64,000 bases of DNA from Porphyra umbilicalis (taxonomy: Eukaryota > Rhodophyta > Bangiophyceae > Bangiales > Bangiaceae): contig KV919059.1 in NCBI GenBank assembly GCA_002049455.2, positions 1 through 64,000 of the forward strand, given 5' to 3'. Under the pieces are notes generated by a model. The model did not search any database. It saw only the letters and a list, made by a program, of their open reading frames with translations, and was not told the origin of the DNA. Made by a program: the position numbers and the translations under genes. This document shows, piece by piece, positions 31,795 through 44,372 of the stretch (position 1 is its first letter; each line of letters opens with the position of its first letter).

Positions 31795-34700
31795 TACCAC
31801 TAGCATCTGTTGAAGCCGAATGCATCAATTGACGCCGTTTTTGGACCGGCTCTGCGCACCGAACAGCTCGTTGGGTTGCAATGCTGAGAACAGAAATGAG
31901 TCCAGCGGCCTCGCTTTGGTCTTGGGTCAGCAGAAGACGCTTTAAGTCCTGGCAAATCTTCATCAGGAAGTGTGTAGCGCCAATGTTTTCCTCGCCCCAG
32001 ACGTCATCACAGAGGGGGGGGTATGCGGGTGTCTACCCTTAATTTGGGGCTACTCAGCAGCTCAGGGGCCGGGGATCATTATAGGAACAGCTCAGGGTCG
32101 GGGCAGCCTGCGCTTTTGGCGGTCACCCCTGCTTCTTGCGGTGGTTCGTGGCGACAGGTCTTACAGTACAGGGGCGACCTACAAGGGTACTCTGGGGCGG
32201 CGGCGCTCAGCACAGGGGCGCAAATCAAAAGACAAAGGGTCTTTCAGTCTGCTGGAGTGGTATGACGGGGCATGAAGGAACATAACTGTGGGGGGGGGGG
32301 GGGGGGGGAGGGGGAGGACGCCGGCTGGCCTACGGCCTCGGCCACCTGTTCTCTAGTCTTGCTTACGAGTCCGCTAGCGGGAAAGGTACCTGCTCCTGTG
32401 ACACGAAAAGCCTCTATAAAGTGTACACATAGCCGTGTTAGCACTTCGTGGCTCGCCTCTATGGCCGTGTGCGTCTGAGGCGGAACCGACCGTGATACCC
32501 ATCGAAAAAGCCCGTGTGATCGTTGCAAGAAGAAATTATCGTTTCTGGCGTTTCTGGGGGGTGGGGGGCTGGAAGGGTCGACGTCGGGCCTGCTAAAAGA
32601 GGCGTTTCTTGTGCGATCGTGCCAGGGGTTCTGGGCAGATGTTAAGCTGAGAGGGTTGCCTCCCTGCAGAGCTTGATCCAATGATTTAAACTCTAGGAGT
32701 TTTGCTGGGAAGCGCAACCTCGTTTGTTCGTGGGCACCAAATCGTCCATTCTTAAACGCGGGCGAGCTCGAATCCACGATTTTCGCGAGACATTAATTGA
32801 GCACAGCAATGGCTTCAATTGATGCTACGGCATGGTGGAATAGACACTAGGAGCCAAAGTCGCTGCCCGAGTCTCCAGCGAGCCGCACCAGAAAGTCACC
32901 ACTGCGCTGACACCCGCGACCGCGGGAATTTCTGCCGCTCCCATCGACATCGCCCATATCCACGTTGTCGCAGCGCTGGTGCCCAAGTACCTCGCCGAAA
33001 GTCGCGCGCACGTCGCTGTCGCCACCAGTGCGTAGGTCTATGGTCAGCTCAGCCGCTGCCGCAGCGACGAGAGCGTCCCCGTCATGGCCGACGGAACCGG
33101 CTGGCGCATCGCCGCCGGCGAGCGGCCCCGATCCGCCACCGATGATGCTGCGAGCATCTGCGCCTTGACCGGTGCCACATCACGCTGCTGCCCGCAACAC
33201 GGTGTCGGACACCACCTCCTTGGAAAATGTATTGGTCCGTTGCACGTGCTTTCCGTCCATCAGTCGGATGCGCACGTGCACCATTTCATGCAAAGGGTTG
33301 TCCAAGTCATTTGCATTGGTCTCGTCCCGCCAAACCGCGTGAAGCGTCCGAGAGTTGCCCTTGTGCGCGGCGACGCGCACTTCAGCGCGCACCTCCAGGT
33401 GCCAGCGCTCCGCGACGCACGCGAGGCTGACGTGGCCGAGCACGCACGCGACATGGCCCTTCCCACCACTGGACGATCGCGTCGCACTGCGCTCGCGCAA
33501 TCCCGCGAAAACGAGGAAGGACTCAATGGCTCAATTGACCGCGGTCCTGCTGCGCGGAGAGGTCTGGTACCAGAAGCGCTACAGCCAGTTCTGAGCCGCC
33601 ACTTCGAAGGTACGACTGGTATCCCCCAAGGAGTAGAAAAAGGCGTTCACCATGACATTGCGCTACTTTTCTATCAAGCGCGGCACGCATTTGGTCAGGC
33701 ACGAGAAGAGCGTTGTCAGTTTGATGGTCACGCCGTTTCAGGTCGGGAAGAGGCGCGCATTGAGATTATACGACTTGACTTCCTTGACCGACAGCTTGCT
33801 CTACAAGAAAAAAACGTCTTAAAAGCCCCAGGTTCTGCATCGAAACATCCCGGGTTATGCGTCGCAACATCTTGGGTTCGTCGAACAGAAACTGCGTCCA
33901 GACAGTCACCAGGCACACTAAAAATACCGGCTTTCCCGGAATATACATGGATACAGGGTGCTCCACAGGCCTCCAGGTGTGCCATGGAAAGTCCGGGATA
34001 CTTTGGACTGCGATTCGCTCCCAGGCCGCCACGTTGCTTACTGGTTGGCGACCAGTGGTCCTCACGACACTGTCCAGCTTGGACGAAGTGAACAAGAACG
34101 GGCACAGGAACTTCACATATTGAAAAAGAAAGCATTGCCGTGGCTGATGAGATAATTATTATCTTGGTAATATTGGGTCGTGGCCCATGGCCACCCGCCG
34201 GCAGAGAAGTAGAAGCGTCTTCTCAGTTTTTTTTTGTGCACCTAGCTACTGAGCCTTGAAGACAGTAACCCAATTCTGACCGATTAGAGCAAGCCCAGCG
34301 GTGCCCGGCAACGCCATAGTATAGCGTTCTCGACTCGATTTGTGGCGCATGGTGAGTGGCTCCTCCAAATTATGGAGCGGCCGATGGTCGGTGTCATCCA
34401 GCGGTTCGGGCGCCAGAGTATAGCGTAAAATCCGAATTCCTCGGGACCGCGCCAGGAAGTGGAGGATGAGCCCTGCCTGCGCAATCCCAGCTGCAAACAT
34501 GCGTTTTCGGCCGGCCGGGCGCCCGCTGCGGAAGAGTAAAGATATGTAATCCCTCCCCTCTCCATTCGCATATTGCCCCCCAGCCCTGCACCCCCCCCAC
34601 ATGAGTTGAAGGGCGTATTTTGGGGGACTCGGCCATCACGCTCGCCAGGAAGAATGTATGGGTTCAGCGCCACCCCACCCCCCGACTCTCGGCCAGCTGA

Positions 34701-34933
34701 AAGGAACTGAAGATGTCGACGAAGAAACAGACGTATTAGATTGCTCCTCTGTTTATGTAGATTACAGTGGCGGTGACTGGCAAAAAGACGACAGCATTTG
34801 AATTCTCCCTGTTGAACAGTGCTTCCAGGAGGAGGGAATGTCTGGTCGCTGGGCTCTTAGGAGATGGTCATTCTGTCGTTCAGATTTTGCTGTATGAATG
34901 GTCCGTGTATGGTTTCCATGACAAAAACTATGA
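31795..34933. other. Intergenic region with unresolved coding-like fragments
   Basis: A G run lies at about 32288-32308. Both strands of 32820-34130 show short protein-like stretches, for example around 33180-33360 (-), but each is broken by stops or frameshifts and none is recognised. A 177-residue frame at 32244-32777 (-) has no domain. I call no gene. Confidence 0.35.
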
Positions 34934-35410
34934 TTATGAAATGGTTGCCAAAGAGTCCGGGCCGGTCCGCGGCTGCACCGTGGCACCGCCAGCGCTGTCA
35001 CTCGACGCACCCAGAAGAGCGGGCGGTTCCGGTCCCCGAGAGCCCGACAGCGGCACCGTCACGGACGTAGACGTCGCTGGTGGTGGCTCGAGAGGGCTGA
35101 CCCTCCCAGCCACATGGCCGGCGTAGTCAAACGCGTTGGTAGTAGCCCTCGAGAAGAGGGCGCACGCCTCCCAGGACCGCTCGCAGGCGGCGAGGCGGGG
35201 GTCGTTGCGCTCTCAGTAGGCAATCGCTTTCTCCGTCGCCGCCCGAGTCTTGGAGCAGAACGTGTGGCGCTCGCCCTCGCCGCGGGCAAACTCGGCGGCG
35301 GCCCGGCGCGCCAGGGCCCGCAAGCGGTTGGCGTCCGTCGCCGCTATTCCAAGCGGCGACGCACCGACGACCTTCATTCGGTTGATCGATCGCGCTACCG
35401 GAATCGCCAC
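34934..35410 (-). pseudogene. Degenerate ORF remnant, one in-frame stop
   Basis: On the minus strand the frame from 35410 reads through an Ala/Arg-rich helical stretch, meets one TGA near 35213, and continues in the same frame to a TAA at 34934-34936. The single stop in an otherwise continuous frame suggests a recently dead gene piece, possibly the distal part of the Cys-rich remnant upstream. No family recognised. Confidence 0.35.
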
Positions 35411-35486
35411 TGTCCGCCGACCTGCATGAAGATCGGGATCCAGCTAGAACCCATCTGCTAGTTAGAGCGAGTCTGCCGACGCCCCT

Positions 35487-36250
35487 TCAGAGAGTTGGAT
35501 GGCGTTGGAAGCGAAACCGACGACGGCAACAGCTGATTGGATGAGCCACCGGCGAAGCTGTTGACGTTACGTGTAGTAGGCGTCGTTGGGTTCGCTTGCG
35601 TGGCGCCCACCCTAGGCGGTTGCCGCGTTTATCGAGATGCGCGTAAATTGGCTGCCTCGTCACACTAGCGAGCCACGCACCCACATCTGAGGCATATGCA
35701 CTTGAAATGCGAGGAGCAGGTCTCGAGGCCCCAGCATCTTGGGCCGCTGCTGCAACGCCCACAGCCGTGCTAACGGCCGTCGTTGCGGCCGCACCCCCCA
35801 TACCAGTCAGACCGATAACGTCCGACTGAGCCACATGGGCCCGAAGCCGCTGCCCGTCTATTGGGTGAATCTCCGTCTGCGCCCACTTGTGCTCGCTGGC
35901 AGCCTCATTCTGCTCACGAATTTTTGGTGGAATGCTCTTGATCGCCCCTCGAAGGCGCACCTGCATGCCCGTCATGTCATGCTTTTCACACGACCACTGA
36001 GGTGAGGCCCTGGCGACAATGGCCACGTCGACGTTGTCGGGCTCATGTCCCGCGACGTCGCAGACGGCGCACATCGCCGATCAGGACATGCAGGACTCGT
36101 CGTTGCAGCCGCAACGATTGTTCTGCGCCTTGTTGACGAGACAGCGCGTCATCGTGGGGCCTGCCACACGGCAAGTATCGCACTTCCGCTCGTTCCCTGA
36201 GTCGCACGTGCCACAGACGCACAGAACCAGCACGAGAGGAAAAAAGCGGT
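35487..36250 (-). pseudogene. Degenerate Cys-rich ORF remnant
   Basis: From about 36220 the minus strand reads C-V-C-x2-C, C-x2-C, then C-x-C and further Cys residues, meets one TGA near 36079, and resumes in the same frame with CAVCDVAGHEP and a Cys/His pair before an Ala-rich stretch ending at 35487. The arrangement (Cys/His modules, then Ala-rich linker) resembles the intact gene at 5033-6483, but I cannot align them convincingly. Function unknown. Confidence 0.35.
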
Positions 36251-36596
36251 CACAGAGCTCAGCGACGTGAGTATAAAAAGGAACAAATTTTGGTCATCAC
36301 TATGCGTGGACCTCTCGGGAAGACATGCAAGGAGACGGCAGAAATGCAGATAATTCAAAACAAACTCACTGGCAAGAGCACCAAAGTTCGTGATCCATAC
36401 CGCTCTGTACCAACCCGCAAGCAGCAGGTGTGGCACCGGCATCCGCAGCACCAGCCGGTCCAGGTGTCCTGGCGTAGGAGACTGGCGTGTGATGCTGTAC
36501 CGGGGACATGAGTTCGAGGATAGAGGAAACGAGGAGCCGCCTGTGTCTCGTCGTGCGCTGTGCTGAGCTGGGGGTCTCGTTACGCTGCGATCCCGG

Positions 36597-36762
36597 TTGG
36601 AAGAACGTGACGCTGTCGTCGTTGCAGATGATCCAGCCCTGTCTTGCGCCACTGCATCAGATGTCTTTCTCGTCGTCAATTGGAAGAACGTGACGCTGTC
36701 GTCGTTGCAGATGATCCAGCCCTGTCTTGCGCCACTGCATCAGATGTCTTTCTGACGTCAAT
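36597..36762 (+). repeat. 83-bp tandem duplication
   Basis: TTGGAAGAACGTGACGCTGT begins at 36597 and again at 36680; the two 83-bp units are nearly identical apart from CTCGTCGTCAA versus CTGACGTCAA at their ends. Confidence 0.9.
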
Positions 36763-36844
36763 TGGAAATTGACGTCTCAAGCTGGGCTGACGCAAAGAAT
36801 GTAAAAAAGTTGATTTTGACACTGAAAGTACCCCTTGTGTTCGG

Positions 36845-36905
36845 GTTCCTGTTCGGATCGGCCAAAATTGAGCGTTCTGCAATATATGCATTGCGAGTTT
36901 GTCGA
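36845..36905 (+). repeat. Dispersed repeat fragment (related to 47.9 kb)
   Basis: GGATCGGCCAAAATTGAGCG with the following TCTGCAA and TATGCATTG resembles 47960-48010 (GGATCGGCTAGAATCGGGA, ACTGCAA, TATGCAAGC). The copy is diverged and short. Confidence 0.45.
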
Positions 36906-39900
36906 GTGGGATTCAACTGTGAGGCCTTCGAACTGCCGGTTTTAGACGTCATGATGCACGTGGAGGCCGAAACCAAGAAACGTCTGTGCTAAATCGGCGC
37001 AGATGGCCCTGCCAAGTTGACTAAGAAGAGCGAAGCGCCGATTGACGGTGACGTCTTTCGTCTCTCACACATGGACATGCACAGAAAGGGACGGGGCAAA
37101 GTGTTTTGGGGCTTACATGTATTCAGAGATAGTCATGTGTGTCCGGGTCGTCACCCGTAACCCCTGGGGTTTGCAGCCTCGTTCCCCGTGCGTTTTCGGG
37201 GACGGGCACTTTGGTGATCAGTGAGTGAGGGAGTTTGGGTGTTTTCGAACACTTACGATGGGACCTCGGCTCGCTTTCTCTTTCTTTCGTTTCTGAATTC
37301 CTTTTGTGATTGTTCTGCTCCTCTCCATTCGCCACAGCCCATACACTGTACGCAATCCGGATTCGCATTGTCGGCGTTGTTACCAAAGAACGGCTGTGGG
37401 TGACTTACGCGTACCTGCCGGTCTTCAAGCAGCTCAGCGAGTCGGCGGCAGACGAGTGCGCTAAATTGCGGCGCAGCGCCGTGTTGTAGCGCGTTCTTTA
37501 CATGGCATTCAGATGGTTTTGCAACGCGAGCAACTCGGGCGTGGCGGCGTTCACGAATGATGGCACGCCGCTGACGGCATTTTTCCGGCTCTTATCGTAC
37601 ACTGCCGACCAACTCGAGTAAAGGGCAGTTTTGGCTCTGAAGCAATGCTGGTGCCATCACCACCGCTCACACTGTGACATGGCACTGAATGACTGCGGCA
37701 CGGCCAAGGTGGTCAAGGTTAACAAGCGCCAAGTGTTGCGCACCCTGCGTCGGCACTCAGAGGCGACTCCAAATCATCACTTGTCGCTCCGAAGCGCAAA
37801 GAGCATTGAGCTTGAAGTCGACGGTAGCCTTACGAGCTTTATTGCAGCATATCTTCTGAATCATTGATGTTCAGTCCAGGGAGCCCCCCTGTCTAGTCGC
37901 TGTTCTTGCGGAGGAATCAACCGACTTGCGAATGGCTTTTTGGGAGGCTGCTGCCGTCTTCATTATCTTTCCTTTCTTCGTCGTCCCTGCTTCGGTGGTT
38001 TGTTCGATCCTTCCGATCGCTCGGTCAATCCACCCCGCCCCTTCACCATCAAACCATTAGAAGCACTATGGGACCGCGTATGGCCATTGTCTGCGTCCCC
38101 GGCTCCCCATCAGAGATTGCACGCACAAAAGTCCCTCTTCCTCTACTCTTGGGCGATAGGGCTCGCTTTATCGTGCGTCTGCGGTCGGTCACTATCGACT
38201 GGTTAACGAAGCAACGTAATAAATCCCACACTTGTGCCTGCCATCGCGGTGATGGATGCGCTGAGCACCGGGCTCATAATGATCAAGCAGGCGATCGGTT
38301 ATGACATGCTTCATGTGCGTGGCGTGCGTTTCTCTTCTCTGTCGAGCATTTTTAAGCGTTCGGTTCCGTGCTGCTCTATGAGCTGCTTCTGACGAGCTCC
38401 TCTGCCAATTTCTACTACCACCTCTGACGGAGAGTCTGCGATGTTGTGGCAGAAGTTCGTTAATCTGGTGTCTCAAGGGCATTGATGCGCCTGCTCGTGC
38501 ATGTACTCCCCAGCCTTTGTGCCGTCTGTCCCCCCGCTTTGCGCTTCCCACCCACTGTCTACCGGATCTTCAATGTTCGGATTTGCACGCTCATCCGGCG
38601 CAGAAAAGCGTAGAGGACGGCAACAGGGCAAGTTTTCACTTTTTTCTGTCGCCGGAGTCTCCATTAATTCAGTACGAAGGCCGCTCAATACGGAGATGGT
38701 ATTGCTGACCTCCACGAAAGGGCGGTTGCACAGTACTTGCAGTTATTCAACAGCGTACGTGAACATGTGAAAAGACGTTTAATCCTCAGCGCTCATCACA
38801 GAGTCTCGCCATGCAGCTTTGCGCACTGAGAACGCACGTCATGATCTCAAAATGTCTCAAGAAGTTTGTTGATCTCATGAAAAATAATCAGTCTTGTTCA
38901 GAATCCTCTCCATGCTGTTTTCGGGCCCAAGCAGGCAGCCCCAAATTCTCAGGAACTCTCATTGTGGATGTAAATGGCTCTGCGTGACTCCTGCGAGATA
39001 TGATGACTGGCTTGCAAAATTACAGGCGGTAGCTCTCTGCTAATAGTTCGACCTGGGTTGTCAATCAACCGGCTCGACTTTATCTCTACGCCGCGTCCTC
39101 GGCTCTGCCACCTTCCTTTTTGGAACTGTCAATTTTCGGAGGTAAGCAATACTCGCTTCATGAACGAGATGCTCATATTGAAGAATTTGTCTCCTTTTTG
39201 TTTTATTCTCGATTGCCAATTTTCGTGTTTCTTCCTGGTTATTTTTTTTTCATATACATTGTCGGTCCAAATGAGACGCAGGTCACTTTCATGGGACAGG
39301 AACAACACCAAGGCGTTCACATGGTGCCATTCGCTGTCCCGGACACGTTCAAGCTCCAATATGAGCCGCCTGCTTCCACAGCTGACGGCGACTCGCCAGC
39401 AGGCGTGCCCGACAGTGATACTTCCGCGACTGTGACGCAGACCGGGCGCCTCGGTGCAGTCCCGCGACAAGAGCGGCTATCAGGCTGGTGACGATAAAGC
39501 AGCCACTCGCGTGGATAAAAGTTTCACGTACCACTGGGCGGCGTGTCATCTCGCCTTCGGCGACACGCGGTACGACAAAGCCGTCACTGCTATGTTTCTT
39601 GCAATTGTGCTTTTGTACAAGCGGTTGACCGGGTACGTAAGCGACTCATTCCACCTCGCCGATGACCCTGATCGACGCCCGCAGCATCCAGAACGAGGCA
39701 TCGCTGTTTACAAACCAGTTTACAACGCCCGTCATGCGGCCAATGTACGGCTCCAAATTTACCCGCTTTTGCGCCACGTCCTCGAAGCAATAAGCGACCA
39801 CGGTAGCCAGTGCAACAGCAGCACGGCGATGAGTGCATTTAAGGGCAAGAAGCACAAAGCCCAATGCATGCGCACCAACCAGCAATCGAAGACGAACGCC

Positions 39901-40589
39901 CTCAAAGTCGTCCGGAACATTCTCCCGCCTAGTCGGCGTTCACACTCGAAGCGGGAGATGCCGCCGCGGTCGCTGGAAAGACCACCCGCCGGGCGGAACG
40001 TGCAGCCGCGGTGGCCGCTGCTGCCCGTGCGTGCGAAGGCTGCGACGTCAGGAGCGCCGACGACTCGGATGTCACTGTGTCGTCTCTTTCCACAGGCGCA
40101 CCTGTCCCCCGCGCCTAGAGTCTATACGTGTCTGTACGTTGCGCGGCGGCCGTGAGGTTCATAGCTGCGGGCATATTGCCCCAACACAGCACAGAGCCAA
40201 AGAGCTCACGCCCTTTGCTTCTCCGACACTTCACGCAGCACCTCGTTCCGTTGTTCGGATTGATCATGGAAAAGGGACCAATCGATAGGACCATCTGTTT
40301 CATTTCTGTGCCGGTAGTCCTCGCATGTGAGACATACATGTGAGACATACGCTGCACTACGATTCATGTGATTGAAAGCTGACGATGGTCCCGCAACGCC
40401 TGATGGCGCGGGTGCACCCACCGTCACCACGTCCCCGCCCTCTCGGCGGGACAAGCCGCCCTACCCCGAGTTGCGTAGGCAACGGCCCTGCTGTCGTGGG
40501 ATCGCCCGCTGTAGCCGGTATGCCTGATACCGTGACGGCACCGCAAGGCGTCGATTTGCCCCCGCCCATCATATGGCCCCGCCGGAAGC
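36906..40589. other. Gene-poor region with unresolved ORFs
   Basis: Open frames at 39120-39491 and 39454-40155 (+) are protein-like in places but overlap each other and alternative frames, and donor-like sites (GGAG|GTAAGC at 39139, GGGTACGTAAGC near 39630) suggest broken multi-exon coding. Nothing is recognised, and no domain can be named. Confidence 0.35.
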
Positions 40590-40770
40590 AATTTACTCAA
40601 TGGGTGACCTATTTGAGTCGTGGGGTGCAGCTCGAGGCCCCAAGGGTCGTCCGTCAGCCGTCGGTCGATGGCGGGAGCCATGCGACCGAAAGTCTCTCAC
40701 ACGACTGGTCTAATCTCGTGTGGGATGGCGGTCTTGATCAGAGGCGGGGAGTTTTTATTCCGCGCAGCAC
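40590..40770 (-). pseudogene. Fragment of the retroelement 3' end (copy 3)
   Basis: The minus strand reads IPHEIRPVV, stop, ETFGRMAPAIDRRLTD, matching the complete copy at about 54550-54650 (TPHEFTPLMWEAYGRVAPATDRWLTE) with a Trp codon turned into a stop. DNA similarity is also visible. Only the end of the endonuclease region is recognisable; the rest is lost or too diverged. Confidence 0.7.
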
Positions 40771-41394
40771 ATACAACAGCCCCACGTCACCACTCCCGAC
40801 GTGCCGTTTGTAGTATCTGCCTTCCCCCAGTTTGTGACACCTGTACCGGTTCCTGACAATTTGGGGTTGCGTGGGAAGTCCACTGTGTATTCCCATAAGA
40901 TCGCAGTCGAATCGACACCGGGAAGCCCCCGACTGTTTGTAGAAACTTTTTAGGAAATCCGTAAAATCGGAACGGAAACAGTGTCGCCCACCGTTGTACG
41001 CGCCAACTCAAGGGCTCATCATCGGTATAACGCCCGCGCGGAAAGCGGGGCGAGGCACCACGGGGCGTCGTCTGGTGACAAAATCGGGCGCACTCGTGGT
41101 AATCAAACTAGTTAGTACATACAGGTACTGGCGACCCGACCGAGCAGTATTGCCCGTATTTGTCCACCCACACACAGGTGACGGCGCCTCTGCAACCGCC
41201 CTCATCAGGTGTTTTCACCCTCAGTGCTGCGGGCTCCGCTCCCCCCTCGCGGGCACTCCCCTCGAGGAAGGCCGCTCAATCTGTAATCCCCCCCTCCCCC
41301 TCGCGTGCTCCAAGATGGCACCCGGCGGGCGCGCGACCCTAGAGTAGGATGATCATGCGCTCCACGAAAAAGTAATCGCCGGTTTACCTCTCGT
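40771..41394. other. Intergenic stretch before the pogo-like remnant
   Basis: No recognisable gene. It may contain the left end of the pogo-like element, but I found no terminal repeat. Confidence 0.35.
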
Positions 41395-43004
41395 TCACAG
41401 CAGCGCGTTGACGACCGCGGTTCTTGCGCAGCGCTTTCGGCGGGCGTCCTCCCATGTCCGCATAATCATCCTTCGTGACGAGGACCTGCGCAAGCAAGGT
41501 CCCGGCCCCCTGTTCACGCCGGCCGAGTAGTACCTGCTGGACGAATATTTGATCATCAATGCGAGCATCGGCCGCAGTCTGTCACAAGATGCTCAGTCGC
41601 GAGTTGTTGCTTGCTACCTGTCGAAGCTATCTGGCGAGCGTGCGGCTACGGCACGTGTTCACTTCAACGGCTCCCGTTCGCCTGGCGCAGCTCGGTGATG
41701 TTCTTTTTGTGTTGACGCCTGCAGCTGAGGCGCATGTACGAAGGCACCCTGGAGCACGGCCGGGCGCTGAAGTCAAGGTTTGACGTGGTGGCGGGCTGGT
41801 ACGCCCTGTTGCGTTCAATCTACCGCGATTACAGCATCACCTCTTCCATTCAGGTCTGGAACATGCATGAGACCCGCATCTACTCGCGGACGTTCAAGAT
41901 TGCGGGTACAAGCAAAATGATTGAGGGCGTCGGCCTCACCGAGCCGGAGATCATCCTGCAACCCTCTGCGTCTGGGGCGGGCGCGTGCACGGCCGCGTTT
42001 GGCGTGTCAGCAGCGGGTTTTGTGGCGCCTCAGTTTGTGGTGGTCGATTGTCAAGTTCCTGGGTACGCATTGCTTCTGTTTTCGAACTGAACGGCTCTAC
42101 GCGCGACGTGGCGCTTGCATCGCACCTGAGTGACTGGGCGATTGTGTGGCGTCGCTTAGACTCTGGCTTCAACAAGGCCGTGTTTGATGTTTGGGCGGAG
42201 CAGTTTGCCAAGCTTGCGCGCTCATACTGCCCGGAGGCGGCCAAGATTCTATTACTAGATGGTACCAAGGTCCATCTTTCCTCTACGGATCTGCTGAATC
42301 TACTACGTGCGAACGTGCATGTCATCGCCGAGCCGTCAAAATTTGTCGCTCATCCTGCAGGCGCTGGACACTTCGAGCGTGTTCGGGCGCTATCAACCCA
42401 AAATCCGGTCACGAGTCCGCAAGATTGCGCGTGAGTGTCGCGACGCCGGCACCCAGTTCAACACGCCAGAGTTGATGCGCTGTATTGCGCGCGCGGCATC
42501 AGACGCGCTGACGGAAGACGCGTTGCTGACAGTTCTTCGTCGTGTCGGCATGTGGCTATTGGACCCCACGGTCGTGAGCGTGGAGGAACTCAGCAAGATG
42601 GCCGATGCGCAGGTCACGACCGTCGATCTCGAGTTGATGAAATGGCATCTTATCCAGACTGTGCGCTAAGATTCCGTGCACCCGTGAGTAATAAAAGGGA
42701 CACTCTCAACTGCCAGACGTGGAACAATACTGACTGTACCTGAGGTGCTTGCCGTTTTAGCTGAAGGGGCGGCTGCCAAATAGGCGGTAAAGATTGTAAT
42801 GACGCTTCCAAGGGCGCCCGCGAGAAGAAGGTGCAGCAGAAGAAGATCTTGGCGGCGGCGGCTGCACAAGCGCAGCACCTCACGCGGCAGGAGAAGCAAA
42901 ACCAGGTTCTGCAAGAGGTTTGGACGAAGCTTTCCAATGATTCGGCGCGTGAGGGTGAGGGCCGCCTGCGTGCAATCGGAATGGTTGCCTCGTCGGCGGC
43001 CTAA
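41395..43004 (+). pseudogene. Degenerate pogo-like (DDE_1) transposase
   Basis: The parts fall in family order over three frames. First comes a CENP-B/pogo-like N-terminus around 41497 (PGPLFTPAE, stop, YLLDEYLI...FNGSRSPG). Then the frame 41734-42090 has the NMDET-like motif as NMHET, with the first catalytic Asp replaced by His, and AFGVSAAGFVAPQF. Next, 41985-42434 has ILLLDGTKVHLS with the second Asp, and the shifted frame from 42307 has LILQALDTSSVFGRYQP, the counterpart of the QPLD-GVF block. A Lys/Gln/Ala-rich tail ends at 43004. At least one stop, two frameshifts and a lost catalytic Asp make it non-functional. Such enzymes move DNA by cut and paste at TA. Terminal repeats were not identified. 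Confidence 0.8.
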
Positions 43005-43129
43005 CTGCATCGGCGGTCATTGGCATCTCATGCACGTCTTTCAATGCCGCCGTCCGTTGTTGTGTGGCGCTTCGTTTCTGCCCAGTGTGTGCAAGCGGCC
43101 AAACAACAATCGCGTGAAAGTTTCTGGGG

Positions 43130-43590
43130 TGCGGAATGGACAGCGCATGTGGCGCGGCGGGACAGCTGCAAAGCCATTGCGGGAGGAGACATGTTCAGAC
43201 GGCGGGCAAAGTATTGGGGAGGCAGCGTGGAGGGATGATTGGAAAGTCATCAGGAGGGGAGCGTGGCGGGACGGCGGGCACGTCGTCGGGAATGGTGCGT
43301 GGGAGGAAGGCAGGAAAGCTATTGAAGGAACGGATTTCGGGCGGACTGCGGGCACGTTGCAAAGCCAGAGTCGTTGAAGTACGACAGGAAAGTCATTGAA
43401 TCGAGGAGGCGTGGCGGAACGGCAGACAAATCATCAGAAGAGAGCGTGGCGGGAAGGCGGGCAAATCATCGGAGGAGGGAGTGTCGCGCGGCGGCTGGCC
43501 TGATATTGAAAGGAGCAGCCGCGTTGGGTGTGCGGGCATGTCGTGCGGCGGCAAGCGCGTTAGGACAGCGGGGTAGGCACTCTGAGCGAG
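43130..43590 (+). repeat. Minisatellite, unit about 38-40 bp
   Basis: Units like GAGCGTGGCGGGACGGCGGG followed by (C)AAATCATCGGAGG or GTCATC recur about ten times between 43130 and 43590, with substitutions and small indels. It starts shortly after the pogo-like remnant. Confidence 0.8.
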
Positions 43591-44372
43591 GCGTGGAGAG
43601 ACATCCTCACGCGATCAGTCATGGTGTCACGAACTAGTACAGTTATTCCACAAATTTTCCGGCACTCTGGCTTCATCAGCAGTGATCGGCACATGTGGCA
43701 ATTCGAACATGTTCCAATGAAAGCGTATCAGCGTGCACGCGCCCGACTGCTGACGGATTCAAACCATCCTCACGTCCTACCGAACTTCTGATCGGAGGGG
43801 ATGGGCCCTCTCGAGGTCTTCAGGTCTGCGCGACAAGAGGAAGATTGGTGTGGAAAAACGGGCTGCGGGAACAGTGATGCCAAGAAGTGGAGGGTGAGCG
43901 AGCAGACCTCATCGCGCTATGTGGCGCAGGTGGAGCTCCAAATCCGCAGCAAGGCATCGACGGCCTCTCGCTTGGACGTGACAGGTCACATTAAGTGAAA
44001 CCGGACAAAGACGTGGAGGCCTACAAAATAATGACACCCTCTCGCGTGAAAGCTGAGGGTCAGAAGAGCAGCTGCTCGGCCTGCTGGTCCTCTTTTTAGC
44101 AGGCTCTGGAAAAATCGAAAAGGCATCCCGCTGTTCCGAGACCTTCCAGTGTTTCGCCAGAATGCTGGTCCGCCCTTGGTCCGATGGGACATTGAAATCA
44201 GTATACTTACCGCTCCTCCGGCATCCACTGTGCTTCCACATCTTAGCCATTGAAACCATCACACCGCCGAGGACACTAAATCCCGTGGTTGTAACTACTT
44301 CAACATCGCCGTGTCCATCCGTTCCGAGTTGTCCAGGCCCCCCCTCACCCCTCCCAACCCCCCGCCAGCATC
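43591..44372. other. Intergenic stretch before the Plavaka-like remnant
   Basis: No gene recognised. It should contain the left end of the tnp2-type element if one survives. Confidence 0.35.

Noticed and set aside
32820-34135. Protein-like fragments on both strands
   Set aside because: Each is interrupted, no family is recognised and the strands cannot be separated by composition, so no pseudogene is called.
43130-43590. Regularly spaced repeats resembling a CRISPR array
   Set aside because: Units are directly adjacent and diverged with no unique spacers, and the genome is eukaryotic; this is a minisatellite.
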